A stretch of 43,624 nucleotides of DNA from an uncultured Eubacteriales bacterium (GTDB taxonomy: Bacteria; Bacillota; Clostridia; Peptostreptococcales; Anaerovoracaceae), in contig CADCHO010000025.1 in NCBI GenBank assembly GCA_902801255.1, positions 1 through 43,624 on the forward strand, given 5' to 3'. Position numbers and translations under genes: made by a program. Below the pieces are notes generated by a model, which made no database searches, had not been told where the DNA came from, and saw only the letters and a program-made list of their open reading frames with translations. Below are positions 32,223 through 40,547 of the stretch, in pieces (positions within the stretch are counted from its first letter, which is position 1; the number at the start of each line of letters is the position of its first letter).

Positions 32223-32996
32223 CTACTTGAACTCGACTTTCAGAGTGTACTTCGAAGACAGGTTCGAGATCATCGGCTGGAAAATCTCCCAGATAGAATG
32301 CTCAGCAGCCATTCTGGCATCTTCAGCGACGTTCTCGGCTTCGAGTTTCTGAAGCATTCTCTCTTTAGCCTGCGTCTCCACCTCAGCCTGCTGCTCAGGC
32401 GTCAGTTTTATGTTTCCGAACGCAAAAGCTTCCGTTTCAACTTCTCCGAACTGTATGCTCTCGCTTGGAATGTTTATAGGCTCAAGCACCGGAGCCGGAA
32501 CCTTCATCGTTACTGTTTTTGTCTCTTCGTCGAGAGTTATGTCATCGGCAGTCAGTCCGCTCAGGTCAACTGTATATATTGCCTTGCCATTGTATGTAAT
32601 GAGCTGATATTTCGAGAACGCTTTTATATTAAAGAGGCCCGTCTGTGTAAGCGTCGCAACATCCGACACCTCTCTCGAATACACTTCAAGTTTCTTAAGC
32701 TGTTCCTCATCACCGAGCACCGCCTCAGCAAAGTCGGCAGCCTTGTAACCGAAGATCCTGTGATTGATCAGCGTAAGGTCATGGTTTTCAACCGCAGTCT
32801 CGGTAGTGAAAAGAGCCTTAAAGGCATCTTTCACAGCAAGGCCATGCATATATGCAGTAAAGCAAGTAAGGATGAGCATGCCGACGATAATGCCCACGAA
32901 AAATGTGCGTATCCTTGCAAACCATCCTTTGCGCCTGCCTTTCTTCTCGGCTTGTCTGAGCGCATGCTTCATTTCGTTATCGTTCATCTCAGCCAT
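32223..32996 (-). CDS. DUF4230 domain-containing membrane-anchored protein
   Basis: 257 residues: a basic cytoplasmic N-terminus (KKGRRKGWFARIR), one membrane helix (TFFVGIIVGMLILTCFTAYM) and an extracytoplasmic DUF4230 domain, recognised from LATLTQTGLFNIKAFSK-like strand order (here VATLTQTGLFNI), KAIYTVDLSGLTADDITLDE and the C-terminal helix of Gln/Glu/Ala repeats. Function unknown. GGAGGGTAAGACAA precedes ATG. Confidence 0.8.
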   Translation of the reverse strand: MAEMNDNEMKHALRQAEKKGRRKGWFARIRTFFVGIIVGMLILTCFTAYMHGLAVKDAFKALFTTETAVENHDLTLINHRIFGYKAADFAEAVLGDEEQLKKLEVYSREVSDVATLTQTGLFNIKAFSKYQLITYNGKAIYTVDLSGLTADDITLDEETKTVTMKVPAPVLEPINIPSESIQFGEVETEAFAFGNIKLTPEQQAEVETQAKERMLQKLEAENVAEDARMAAEHSIWEIFQPMISNLSSKYTLKVEFK

Positions 32997-33011
32997 TTGT
33001 CTTACCCTCCG

Positions 33012-34133
33012 TTACCAGTCCTGCCTGTCTATTCCTCTATTTTTGATATATCCTTTGAACACATGCCTGCTGCTCTGCAGAAAACCTCCCATAATAGCCA
33101 GCATATTTACCCGTTTTTCCTTAGGCAGGCTTTTTATCGTAGATATTATTTTCTCTGTGGAGCTGCGTTTGTTGACGATCATCTCGTCGAAGGTAGCCAT
33201 ACCGGTCGCCTCGAAGAAAGAGAACAGCGTGTTTACGAACATCTCTCTCGATTCGTCATCTATCTTGCTGAGCCATTCCTTCTGGGATTTATTGATAAAC
33301 GATCCCATTGCAGACTGCTTCGTTGTTTTGAACCTGTTTCTCTTGACCATCCATGTCAGAGCGTCATGCTGCCGCAGTCCCCTTTCTCTGCTTTTTACGA
33401 CAATGTGCCCCACATTGCTGGTAAGCAGCATTCCTATGATCGATGTGTCCGGGACTATGCTCACCACCTTTGGAAGTATTCGCTTATACGCTTCCCTCTC
33501 CATTACTTCATTACGGAAACCAGGTCCGTCATTTGTATACACAGTAATGATGCGATCCTGAATCTCCCTTTCACAAAAAGCGGAGGCATATACAGCGAAG
33601 TTTCCGCCCTTGGAATGTCCTCCGACACGTATAGGTCCCTCTATCTCTGCACCGACTTCATTCAGATAGCGCACCGCGCTCAGCTGCCCTTCCGTTTCAG
33701 GCAAGTAGCTCATGTTGAAGTCTTCCTTCCACCCGGCTACAGTAGTGTCGGTGCCTCTGAAAGCTACATACGCACTGCCGTCGCTCAGCAAAAACGTCAC
33801 TGCTGACATCTGCATATCCTTGTCGCTGTTGATTATGTCTACATATTTGGTGAGCAAGGTGTCGCGGAAACGAGCGCCTTTCACCATATCGTCCATGAGC
33901 AGCGGTGCCTTTACAAAATGAAGTATGCTTTTTTTGGCTTCCGCACGCGAATGATTTTCAAAGTATTTTCTGTCAGCCGTACTTATACTGACTGTTTTGA
34001 AACTGTCTTCCAGTATGCCATCGAAATCCGCATATGCCAGCATAGCGAGGACAAGATTATCAACCTCGTTGAACGGATCTTCTCTTAGAGACAGAAAGCC
34101 TCTTTTTTTAAGATAATCGAATATGTCTGCCAT
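33012..34133 (-). CDS. DUF2974 (Mbeg1-like) alpha/beta hydrolase
   Basis: 373 residues. The opening MADIFDYLKKRGFLSLREDPFNEVDNLVLAMLAYADF is the usual DUF2974 start (lipase-like family). The nucleophile elbow is VGGHSKGGNFAVYAS near residue 178 (GxSxG-type), preceded by the oxyanion-loop strand YVAFRGTDTTVAGW. An acidic residue follows in TVYTNDGPGF and a histidine further on in NVGHIVV. The probable activity is a lipase or esterase; the substrate is unknown. It begins 16 nt after the neighbouring membrane gene. Confidence 0.87.
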   Translation of the reverse strand: MADIFDYLKKRGFLSLREDPFNEVDNLVLAMLAYADFDGILEDSFKTVSISTADRKYFENHSRAEAKKSILHFVKAPLLMDDMVKGARFRDTLLTKYVDIINSDKDMQMSAVTFLLSDGSAYVAFRGTDTTVAGWKEDFNMSYLPETEGQLSAVRYLNEVGAEIEGPIRVGGHSKGGNFAVYASAFCEREIQDRIITVYTNDGPGFRNEVMEREAYKRILPKVVSIVPDTSIIGMLLTSNVGHIVVKSRERGLRQHDALTWMVKRNRFKTTKQSAMGSFINKSQKEWLSKIDDESREMFVNTLFSFFEATGMATFDEMIVNKRSSTEKIISTIKSLPKEKRVNMLAIMGGFLQSSRHVFKGYIKNRGIDRQDW

Positions 34134-34149
34134 GATCTGCTTCCCTGTC

Positions 34150-34692
34150 TTATTGAATATATACGATTCCTGTCTTCCTGAATGCTGTTATTATGCGCAG
34201 GATCGATGAATATATGATTCCTATGCTGTATATCCAGACTACGACCCTGAGCCGGTCTGCTGTGATTCCGGATATCACGACAGCTGCTGCGAGGAGAATG
34301 TTTGCTATACCATATGCCATCTTCAGTTTCCACGGTGCTCCGATCTTTCTGGATTCGTTGGCTCTAAGCACAGAGACCGCTCCGGTGAAAACATGCAGCA
34401 ATGAAATGTAGAACAAGGTATATATTGCGGGATGCTCAAAGATGGTGCCAGCAAGTATACCCAGATCGAGGAAAATCATGCCCCTGTAAAGTACATTCTG
34501 TCCGCCAACCATGTGCCTTCCCATGGAAAGGTAATAGGCTATTGCCTGAAGGCCTCTAAGGCTCATGGTAGTCTGTATGACAATAAGGATAAGTTTAATG
34601 CCGTGTATGGCATCCAGGTAGAACAGAAGAACAGCAAATGCGATCGTGATTATGGCAGCTATCACGTTGAGGATCCGTCCGAATCTAGTCAT
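34150..34692 (-). CDS. HdeD/DUF308-like membrane protein
   Basis: 180 residues with about six hydrophobic helices (for example LNVIAAIITIAFAVLLFYL and IANILLAAAVVISGITA). The repeated helix-hairpin pattern and short loops resemble DUF308/HdeD-type proteins, but the match is loose. The start at 34692 has AAGGAGG seven bases upstream; its ATG overlaps the end of the DUF6765 gene by eight bases (ATGACTAG). Confidence 0.6.
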   Translation of the reverse strand: MTRFGRILNVIAAIITIAFAVLLFYLDAIHGIKLILIVIQTTMSLRGLQAIAYYLSMGRHMVGGQNVLYRGMIFLDLGILAGTIFEHPAIYTLFYISLLHVFTGAVSVLRANESRKIGAPWKLKMAYGIANILLAAAVVISGITADRLRVVVWIYSIGIIYSSILRIITAFRKTGIVYIQ

Positions 34693-35854
34693 GCAGATGC
34701 CTCCTTCCATTCTCTTTAGCAAGCTTCTGGAAATCCTTTATCCCTCTGAATCCGCTTTTTTCGAAATCTATGGAAACACCGGCTATCGGATTCCCCGACG
34801 TGAATATCCTGTTGGTCACCATGCTCTTCTGTGCGAGAGCAGCAATGATGTATCTTCCAAGGAAGGTGTCATCTCTGGTTTCTTCGTCAGCATCTGCGTA
34901 CTCGTTCTGATATTTATCGATGTCAAAGTCTTCGATTTCACAGCCCGAGAGCTTTTCGCCAAGAGCTTTCCAGTCTGCAGATGCATCGATCCGGCGCTTC
35001 CCGAGCAGATTCTTTATTTCATTCTCCCATGGTTTGACCGCATCAAAGTCATAGACATCTGTCTCGAACTCCTCATCGGTCCTCAGACATCTGAGAGCAA
35101 AAGTCATCTGACAGAACGCATGATAATAATCGGAAGGGTTGTCTTTCAATATTTCCCTATACCCTCCCCATGCCGGCAGATATTTGTAACGGGCATAACT
35201 ATAGTCCGGGAAGTGTCCTGCCCGACCATGTCCCAGATTCATTATCGAATTTTCATTACCCTGATACAGACTGTTAGTGTAGATGCCTTTTTCCGGGTCG
35301 TCGACGCTGCCGGGATCATGGTTGAACTTTATCTGCACTTCCTTGTAATTGTCGCCCTCAGGGACAAGTTCGTAGAAGTAATAGTTCACGTTGTTGATCG
35401 CAAGCGTAGGTGTGCCTGCAAAATAACGGTGGGCCCAGGTGTCAGAAAGCACATGCATTGCAATGCCCGCAGCCTGAGTGCCCCTGCCCCTCGCCAGCTC
35501 TACTGTATCTTTGAGGAGTTCGCCATTCGTATTACATATGAGCCTGTATTTATTAAGGTATCTTTTTCCGCAATACTTCTCTTTTATGGCGCCAAGATCA
35601 CCCGGGAGGAAGTGGAACGATGCCCATATCCTTGTAATATCATGCAGACCTGTCGGATCAGTACGCGCGTCCATTAGCTCAAGCTGGAGCTGAGTTGTCG
35701 CTGCATTGAGCGGGCCCTTTATCTTATGCAGCAAGGTCCTTGAGCAGCAATCCGTAAACTGGTCACTATAAGCAATCTGCAGGCTCTCATCATGAGTGTA
35801 TCCCGCTATGACTGCTGCACAATATGTTGCATAATAGTGAAAATCCATCTGCAT
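34685..35854 (-). CDS. DUF6765 family protein
   Basis: 389 residues, soluble. It opens MQMDFHYYATYCAAVIAGYTHDESLQIAYSDQFTDCC-like, the characteristic start of this family (Tyr- and His-rich, with the HYYATY and QF/YVD motifs). It also contains AMHVLSDTWAHRYFAG, a histidine/aspartate pattern reminiscent of metal-dependent phospholipase-C-type helical hydrolases. A catalytic role is therefore possible but unproven. Translation is coupled to both neighbours (3-nt gap upstream, 8-nt overlap downstream). Confidence 0.72.
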   Translation of the reverse strand: MQMDFHYYATYCAAVIAGYTHDESLQIAYSDQFTDCCSRTLLHKIKGPLNAATTQLQLELMDARTDPTGLHDITRIWASFHFLPGDLGAIKEKYCGKRYLNKYRLICNTNGELLKDTVELARGRGTQAAGIAMHVLSDTWAHRYFAGTPTLAINNVNYYFYELVPEGDNYKEVQIKFNHDPGSVDDPEKGIYTNSLYQGNENSIMNLGHGRAGHFPDYSYARYKYLPAWGGYREILKDNPSDYYHAFCQMTFALRCLRTDEEFETDVYDFDAVKPWENEIKNLLGKRRIDASADWKALGEKLSGCEIEDFDIDKYQNEYADADEETRDDTFLGRYIIAALAQKSMVTNRIFTSGNPIAGVSIDFEKSGFRGIKDFQKLAKENGRRHLHD

Positions 35855-35857
35855 GGG

Positions 35858-36415
35858 TTATTCCTGCTCTTTCTGTACTGCGCTCTGACTGACGCGGAGC
35901 CGTGCCTTTCTTAACCTTACTGCAGAAACAATCATTTCTGTCAGCATAACCATCGAGGTGAGTTCAATGACAGATGAGGACAGTGAAGTGTCAGCACTGA
36001 GTGCCCCATAGGATGCCTCAGGGTTCGAAAGAATTATGTTAGAAATGACTTCCAGAACGCTGACTATGATTATTATGGCCGCAAGGATGAGATACCCTTT
36101 TCGTCTGCGGCGTCCTCTCCCTTCCGAGATCGCCGCCAGTCCTATCTGTGTTCTGATACCCACAAACAGAAGCATGAATAAAAAAGTGGCCACAAGTATA
36201 AAAAGAAAAATGGATTTATCGGATACAGCTAAACCGTTTTCATCAGCTATCTTTCTAGCGGCAGCAACTGTCTCGTCCTTGAGCAAAAAAAGCGTACCAA
36301 GCGTCTTGACTGCTGTCCAGACGCTGAAGAGTACAGTCCCCATCCCCACTACGATGAGGGTGTTCTGCGATTTTCTTATCAGGATATGATCCGGGTCATT
36401 GTTGATGTGGTTCAC
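35858..36415 (-). CDS. four-helix membrane protein, unknown
   Basis: 185 residues beginning with GTG at 36415, overlapping the Nudix gene by 20 nt. Four hydrophobic helices are visible (IVVGMGTVLFSVWTAVK, FLFILVATFLFMLLFVGI, LILAAIIIIVSVLEVIS and VIELTSMVMLTEMIVSAV), with a strongly basic loop GRGRRRRKG between helices 2 and 3. No family recognised. The start is not firmly fixed since no strong ribosome site is seen. Confidence 0.6.
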   Translation of the reverse strand: MNHINNDPDHILIRKSQNTLIVVGMGTVLFSVWTAVKTLGTLFLLKDETVAAARKIADENGLAVSDKSIFLFILVATFLFMLLFVGIRTQIGLAAISEGRGRRRRKGYLILAAIIIIVSVLEVISNIILSNPEASYGALSADTSLSSSVIELTSMVMLTEMIVSAVRLRKARLRVSQSAVQKEQE

Positions 36416-36797
36416 TTTGATATCTCTCTGTCAGTTTTTCTACGACCTCTATATCCGAAGGCAGCCATTTTACCTGCCACGGATCGCTGAGCGGCAGCCA
36501 TCTGGCAGATTCGTGCTCGAGAAGTGTCAGCTGACCGCTTATGATGCTGCACAAATAGCATCCCATGGAAAGATGGAATTCCGGATAATCATATTCCACG
36601 GTCATCAGGAACTCGTCGACTGATACCAGTGTGTCGAGTTCCTCTTTTATTTCACGTACTAATGCCTCCTCGGGAGTCTCTCCTTCTTCGATCTTGCCTC
36701 CCGGGAATTCCCACCAGTCCTTCCATGCCCCGTAGCCGCGCTGGGTCGCGAAGAGGCTGCCGTTTTCTATTATTATAGCTGCAACAACCTTTATCAA
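36396..36797 (-). CDS. Nudix hydrolase, MutT/NTP-pyrophosphohydrolase type
   Basis: 133 residues starting at TTG (36797); an in-frame TAG lies a few codons upstream. The Nudix box is complete from GGKIEEGETPEEALVREI to KEEL near residues 34-55. WEFPGGK before it and HESARWLPLSDP-like sequence after it match the MutT/(d)CTP-pyrophosphatase subgroup that cleans oxidised or non-canonical nucleotides. The exact nucleotide is unknown. The ribosome site is weak (AGG eight bases upstream). Confidence 0.88.
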   Translation of the reverse strand: MIKVVAAIIIENGSLFATQRGYGAWKDWWEFPGGKIEEGETPEEALVREIKEELDTLVSVDEFLMTVEYDYPEFHLSMGCYLCSIISGQLTLLEHESARWLPLSDPWQVKWLPSDIEVVEKLTERYQSEPHQQ

Positions 36798-36820
36798 TCT
36801 ACATACCTAAACTTTCTTTT

Positions 36821-37105
36821 TTACTTAGAGTAGCGCTCAAGCACAGTTTCGTTCACATACTTTGCTTTCAGCTCACCGAATCTCTTAAAATGAGGCTCGG
36901 TATTATGGCTTTTTACAGCCTCTTCATCACGCCACTTCTCATAGAGAAACAGCTCATCCGGATCAGCTTCGGCAAAGTAGAAACCGTATTTGATATTGCC
37001 TGCTTCTGAGCGGCTTGCCTCATCGAGACCTTCTGCCTTTATTGTCTCCAGGAATTCCTCTCTCATTCCTGATTTACATTTGTAAGTCACATTCAGGATC
37101 TCCAT
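36821..37105 (-). CDS. antibiotic biosynthesis monooxygenase (ABM/YgiN-like) family protein
   Basis: 94 residues, a ferredoxin-like dimeric alpha/beta fold. The pattern is typical: first strand LNVTYKCKSG, helix EEFLETIKAEGLDEASR, then IKYGFYFAEADPDELFLYEKW and a final H.TEPHFKRF helix. The family contains quinol monooxygenases and heme-degrading enzymes, but many members are uncharacterised. AAAGGAG lies before ATG. It is 16 nt after the macro-domain gene. Confidence 0.82.
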   Translation of the reverse strand: MEILNVTYKCKSGMREEFLETIKAEGLDEASRSEAGNIKYGFYFAEADPDELFLYEKWRDEEAVKSHNTEPHFKRFGELKAKYVNETVLERYSK

Positions 37106-37121
37106 AAACTTCTCCTTTCAA

Positions 37122-38270
37122 TTAAGCGCCGAGTGTCGGCTGATCATATTTAAATAAAATGCAGTTGATTTCATATATATCATAATTTGACGTCTCAATG
37201 CAGTATTCGATAATTCTGTCAGATATCATGCTGGGCGACAGGGCGAGCCCGGCGCGTGAAAGCAGGTCCCTTGTCTCATCAAGACTCAGTTCAAGTGCTA
37301 TAGCGAGTGCGAGTGCCGTTTTTTTGCTCGGTGTATAGTCGACATTACTCCTTATTTTGGAAAAATGCTTTCTGTCAATATTTGCTTTTTTATAGACTTC
37401 AGGATCAGTCAGACCCCTGCGGTCTATGAGCATGAAAAGGTATTGCTGAAATGTTTTATCAAGATGCTTCAGCCTCTCGTCAAGCGACTTCTCTTCTGCA
37501 GGAAACGCAGGCGCATATGAAGGTGCATATGATGGCGCGTATGAAGGCGCGTCTTCCATCAGAGTGTATTCTTCCGCTTCCTGCTTTTCTGCTTTTTCTC
37601 TTTTCAGAAATCTGCCAAGGAATCCGCGCCTGCCGGATGACTTTTCAAGGTTTCTGCCCTCACTGCGCTGAGCAGATGATCCGGACATATTGGGGCCGGT
37701 TGCCTCAATCGGACTGTACGACCTGTATAATGCATCATACGTTGCTTCACTGTCACCTATAAATGACTTTATATCTGAAAAGAGCTTGCCCGATACTTCA
37801 AACGACTCTTTGTCGTAGACGACCAGCAGTACTTCCATTTCATTCGCAAGCAGGAACCTGCTGATCTCTGCCATGGCGATGCGCAGCGCCTCATCTTTAG
37901 GGAACCCGTAAGTGCCGGTAGCAATAAGAGGAAAAGCTATCGATTCACAACCGAGCTCCGCTGCCAGTTTCAGAGAGTTGCTGTAGCATCTGGCCACAGT
38001 CTCACGTTCACCAGAACCGCCGCCCCGCCAGGCAGGTCCGACAGTATGGATTATGTACTTCGCATGCAGGTCACACGCAGGCGTCCATGCCGCCTCTCCG
38101 GGAGACATCTCACCAATCTTCGCCCTGGCCTCCAGCAGCCTGTCCCAACCGGCGGCTTCGTAGATAGAATAATCGACTCCTCTGCCTACGCCGACCTTAG
38201 GATTTGCTGTGTTGACTATCGCGTCAGCCTCTACATATATAATATTGTTACGTATTATCTGAAGTGCCAT
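37122..38270 (-). CDS. macro domain protein with C-terminal helical (XRE-like) domain
   Basis: 382 residues. Residues 1-170 form a macro domain that binds ADP-ribose or related nucleotides: IVNTANPKVGVGRGVDYSIY, AKYIIHTVGPAW and IAFPLIATGTYGFP are its loops. A linker follows (~190-260) with KREKAEKQEAEE and three APSY repeats. The C-terminal ~115 residues (TFQQYLFMLIDRRG, IDRKHFSKIRSNVDYTPSKK, LALAIALELSLDETRDLL) look like a helix-turn-helix-like helical domain seen fused to or beside such proteins in Clostridia. Its own promoter and a leader hairpin precede it. The vWA gene upstream suggests a shared stress- or conflict-related system (inference). Confidence 0.85.
   Translation of the reverse strand: MALQIIRNNIIYVEADAIVNTANPKVGVGRGVDYSIYEAAGWDRLLEARAKIGEMSPGEAAWTPACDLHAKYIIHTVGPAWRGGGSGERETVARCYSNSLKLAAELGCESIAFPLIATGTYGFPKDEALRIAMAEISRFLLANEMEVLLVVYDKESFEVSGKLFSDIKSFIGDSEATYDALYRSYSPIEATGPNMSGSSAQRSEGRNLEKSSGRRGFLGRFLKREKAEKQEAEEYTLMEDAPSYAPSYAPSYAPAFPAEEKSLDERLKHLDKTFQQYLFMLIDRRGLTDPEVYKKANIDRKHFSKIRSNVDYTPSKKTALALAIALELSLDETRDLLSRAGLALSPSMISDRIIEYCIETSNYDIYEINCILFKYDQPTLGA
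37509..37553 (-). repeat. short tandem APSY-coding repeats
   Basis: Three to four imperfect 12-bp units, each encoding Ala-Pro-Ser-Tyr, lie in the linker of the macro-domain gene. Codon choice differs between units. It is a flexible proline-rich linker and a slippage-prone spot. Confidence 0.7.
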
Positions 38271-38289
38271 TTTCTTCCCTCGTCATTAC

Positions 38290-38325
38290 GGCAGCGTACC
38301 GGTCCGGCGCGCTGCCTATATTATA
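38290..38325 (-). promoter_or_regulatory. promoter -10 box and 5' hairpin ahead of the macro-domain gene
   Basis: A perfect TATAAT (complement of 38320-38325) is followed, at about the transcription start, by the hairpin GGCAGCG/CGCTGCC (38316-38310 with 38296-38290), with an inner CCGG/CCGG. The -35 region is weak. No U-run follows the hairpin, so it would sit at the very 5' end of the mRNA. It could also act as an end structure for the upstream vWA mRNA. Confidence 0.5.
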
Positions 38326-38376
38326 CACTATATCTATTTTGTCAGAACCTTATCCTTCTCAGAAAAGTATGCCTCA

Positions 38377-39078
38377 TTACTCCGCTCTGCATGCGTAATC
38401 CGCACGTATCTCGTCGAGATCTTCACATACAAGAGTATCACCTCTCGACATCTTCACCATTGACTCCGCTACTACAGAGAAGTTCTTCGCTATACCGATT
38501 CCGTCGTTGTGGAATCTGGCCGATCTCTCCGGAGCAATACCGATCCTGCCGGCCACACCTACCGCATCCATGTTGGCACCGAGAAAGATGAATTCCCATC
38601 CATACTTTTTCTGCTGTCTTTCGATCATGCGCTTTACTCGTCTGTAGTCGAAGATCACGCTTGAGTTCTCCATTCCATCGGTCGTGATAACAAAGAGTGT
38701 CTTTGCCGGCCTGTCTTCTTCCCTGGCATATTTATGTACATTTCCAATATGATGGATCGCTCCGCCGACCGCGTCCAGGAGCGCCGTGCTTCCTCTCACG
38801 TAATATGTATTGCTGTCGAGCTCTTTAACCTTGTCTACCGGCACTCTGTCATGGACTACTTCTGAAATGTGATCGAAAAGAACCGTTGACCAGATGATGT
38901 TGCCGGACTCTTCCTTCTGCTTCCCGAGCATCGCGTTGAATCCTCCGATCGTATCCGCCTCAAGGCCTCCCATCGATCCGCTCCTGTCCATGATGAAAAC
39001 GACTTCCACTTTTTCATTTATTACCGTTGCTTTATCGTCTGCCTTTTCGCCTTTTAAAAAATGTTTCCTGATATCCAT
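38377..39078 (-). CDS. vWA domain protein with intact MIDAS motif
   Basis: 233 residues. The start is at 39078 with GGAGGGAG upstream; an in-frame extension to 39153 is unlikely. The metal-ion-dependent adhesion site is complete: DRSGSMGG near residue 31 (DxSxS), the threonine of RGSTALLDAVGG and the aspartate of VITTDGMEN. The cytoplasmic fold, without signal peptide, resembles TerY/vWA proteins that act as scaffolds in stress-response or phosphorylation modules. It lies 106 nt upstream of the macro-domain gene. Confidence 0.87.
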   Translation of the reverse strand: MDIRKHFLKGEKADDKATVINEKVEVVFIMDRSGSMGGLEADTIGGFNAMLGKQKEESGNIIWSTVLFDHISEVVHDRVPVDKVKELDSNTYYVRGSTALLDAVGGAIHHIGNVHKYAREEDRPAKTLFVITTDGMENSSVIFDYRRVKRMIERQQKKYGWEFIFLGANMDAVGVAGRIGIAPERSARFHNDGIGIAKNFSVVAESMVKMSRGDTLVCEDLDEIRADYACRAE

Positions 39079-39102
39079 TTGTCTCCCTCCGTATCTGTCC
39101 TC

Positions 39103-39123
39103 GCCGACTCTTTCGAGTCCGGC
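39103..39123 (-). promoter_or_regulatory. GAAA-tetraloop hairpin in the vWA leader
   Basis: The minus strand folds as GCC(G)GACTC-GAAA-GAGTCGGC: 8 pairs with one bulged G and a stable GNRA loop. It lies about 25 nt before the vWA start codon. Possible roles are mRNA stability or a binding site; nothing shows which. Confidence 0.4.
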
Positions 39124-39214
39124 TCTCTCGTGTTCTTTATCTTGCAAGCACATAATATCGTTTTAAGGAAAATGGATGGTCGCCTGCCATGCGACAAAAG
39201 GCGATCAAAGCGCA

Positions 39215-39255
39215 ATAAAAAAGGGCCATTTCCGTGAGAAGCTCCGTCTTGGCCC
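39215..39255 (-). terminator. intrinsic terminator after the SEC-C gene
   Basis: TGGGCCA/TGGCCC arms (39255-39250 with 39228-39223) with a 21-base inner region including GAGCTTCTC, followed by TTTTTTATT on the minus strand. It lies about 35 nt after the SEC-C stop, separating it from the vWA gene. Confidence 0.7.
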
Positions 39256-39287
39256 ACATAATTGTTACTTTCAAATATTTTAACGCT

Positions 39288-40298
39288 TCAGCTTCGGCCG
39301 CAGCAGTTTTTGTACTTTTTACCGCTTCCGCAAGGGCACGGATCGTTTCTGCCGATCTTCACACGCCTTACCTGAGTTCCGCTTTTTGCGGAAGCGCTGC
39401 TGCTTCCGCCGTTCTTCAGCGACATTATCGCTACCATTTCATAATAGTCGTGACCGCGGTTGTCTCTGATGCGGCAGTCCCTGCTCATTTCAATAAATAG
39501 CTCCGTAAATCTGAAGCGATCTTCATCAGATTCAAATTCAAAAGCGCCATCAGCCTCGTCCTCTGCTCCGGACCCGCCATGAATGAATGCCTCAACTGCA
39601 TCATTCACGCGCATGTGATTGTTTACGGTCTCATACAGGTCATGCACCTTCAGCGACGCAATGTCAGCGTCACAGCCGAAAGTCTCCTCTATGAACGCCC
39701 TGATCTTCTGATGCGACTCGCGGCTTATAAGACTTCCCTGCTCGTAGAGTTCCTCGACTTCCTCCACAGTAGGTATATAGAACGAAAGATCGCCCTGCAC
39801 CTGCTCTTCGAGGTATTTGTAGTAGTCGTCTTTTTCAAAGCCGTTCAGTACCAGCTTACCGTCCCTTTCGGTGAACCACTGGTAATATGAAGGCGTCGTA
39901 TCGAAAAGTTCCATTACTTCGACAATGTCGGCTCGCGGATACCTGAGAGCAAACAAATCCTTAAGAACATCATATGTCATTACACCATAGAGGTATTTAC
40001 CCGCCTCGATGCACTTGTACATCCAGTTGCGCTTACGCCACCTCAGTATAAGCTCATCAGAGCGGACTTCTTCATATGCCATCCGTACTTCCCCGGGCAT
40101 GATCACTTTATCTCCCGGCTCGCAAAGAACCAGTCCTTCCCTCTCGAGAAGCTGTGCGAGTATCTTGTCTGTGCCGACAGTAAGGATCACCCCTGCAGGT
40201 TTGTCGAGGAGAAAGCGGAACATCGCCATCTCACTTTCACCCAGAGAGGTTATTCTATCTTCGAAATCCGTATAGTTGTTTGATCTGTTATCTTCCAA
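39288..40298 (-). CDS. SEC-C metal-binding domain protein of unknown function
   Basis: 336 residues from a TTG at 40298, chosen for GGAGA seven bases upstream; a GTG at 40340 would add 14 residues but has poorer spacing. The body is a soluble helical region ([21 protein letters not shown], then [15 protein letters not shown]-like segments) with no recognised catalytic motif. The C-terminus is a zinc-binding SEC-C module, [20 protein letters not shown], almost identical to the SecA tail in this window. Such proteins may bind ribosomes or SecB-like partners (inference). Confidence 0.8.
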   Translation of the reverse strand: MEDNRSNNYTDFEDRITSLGESEMAMFRFLLDKPAGVILTVGTDKILAQLLEREGLVLCEPGDKVIMPGEVRMAYEEVRSDELILRWRKRNWMYKCIEAGKYLYGVMTYDVLKDLFALRYPRADIVEVMELFDTTPSYYQWFTERDGKLVLNGFEKDDYYKYLEEQVQGDLSFYIPTVEEVEELYEQGSLISRESHQKIRAFIEETFGCDADIASLKVHDLYETVNNHMRVNDAVEAFIHGGSGAEDEADGAFEFESDEDRFRFTELFIEMSRDCRIRDNRGHDYYEMVAIMSLKNGGSSSASAKSGTQVRRVKIGRNDPCPCGSGKKYKNCCGRS

Positions 40299-40402
40299 TT
40301 CTGTTCTCCGTTTCAGGCTGAGACCGGTCACGTCCGGCACAGCCCTTCTCTTCAGAATGATGTCATTATTGGCACCTTCAGTCGCAAATATATTCCGCAG
40401 GT

Positions 40403-40468
40403 ATTATACACCGTAGCGGCCATATTGCGCATTGCGATATGTGCAAAGTAACATTCTCATGTTATAAT
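40403..40468. promoter_or_regulatory. divergent promoter region, SEC-C gene / amidohydrolase
   Basis: Two perfect -10 boxes face away from each other: TATAAT on the minus strand (40403-40408) for the SEC-C gene, and on the plus strand (40463-40468) for the amidohydrolase. Neither has a good -35. Between them lies an imperfect palindrome, CATATTGCGC/ATTGCGATATG (40421-40441), a possible shared operator. Confidence 0.5.
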
Positions 40469-40547
40469 TTTGATGTTATCAGTACTTTTGCAGGCAGCAG
40501 GGATAATCGCCGCCGGAGTTCAATATGTTATAAACAGGAGTGCTCAA

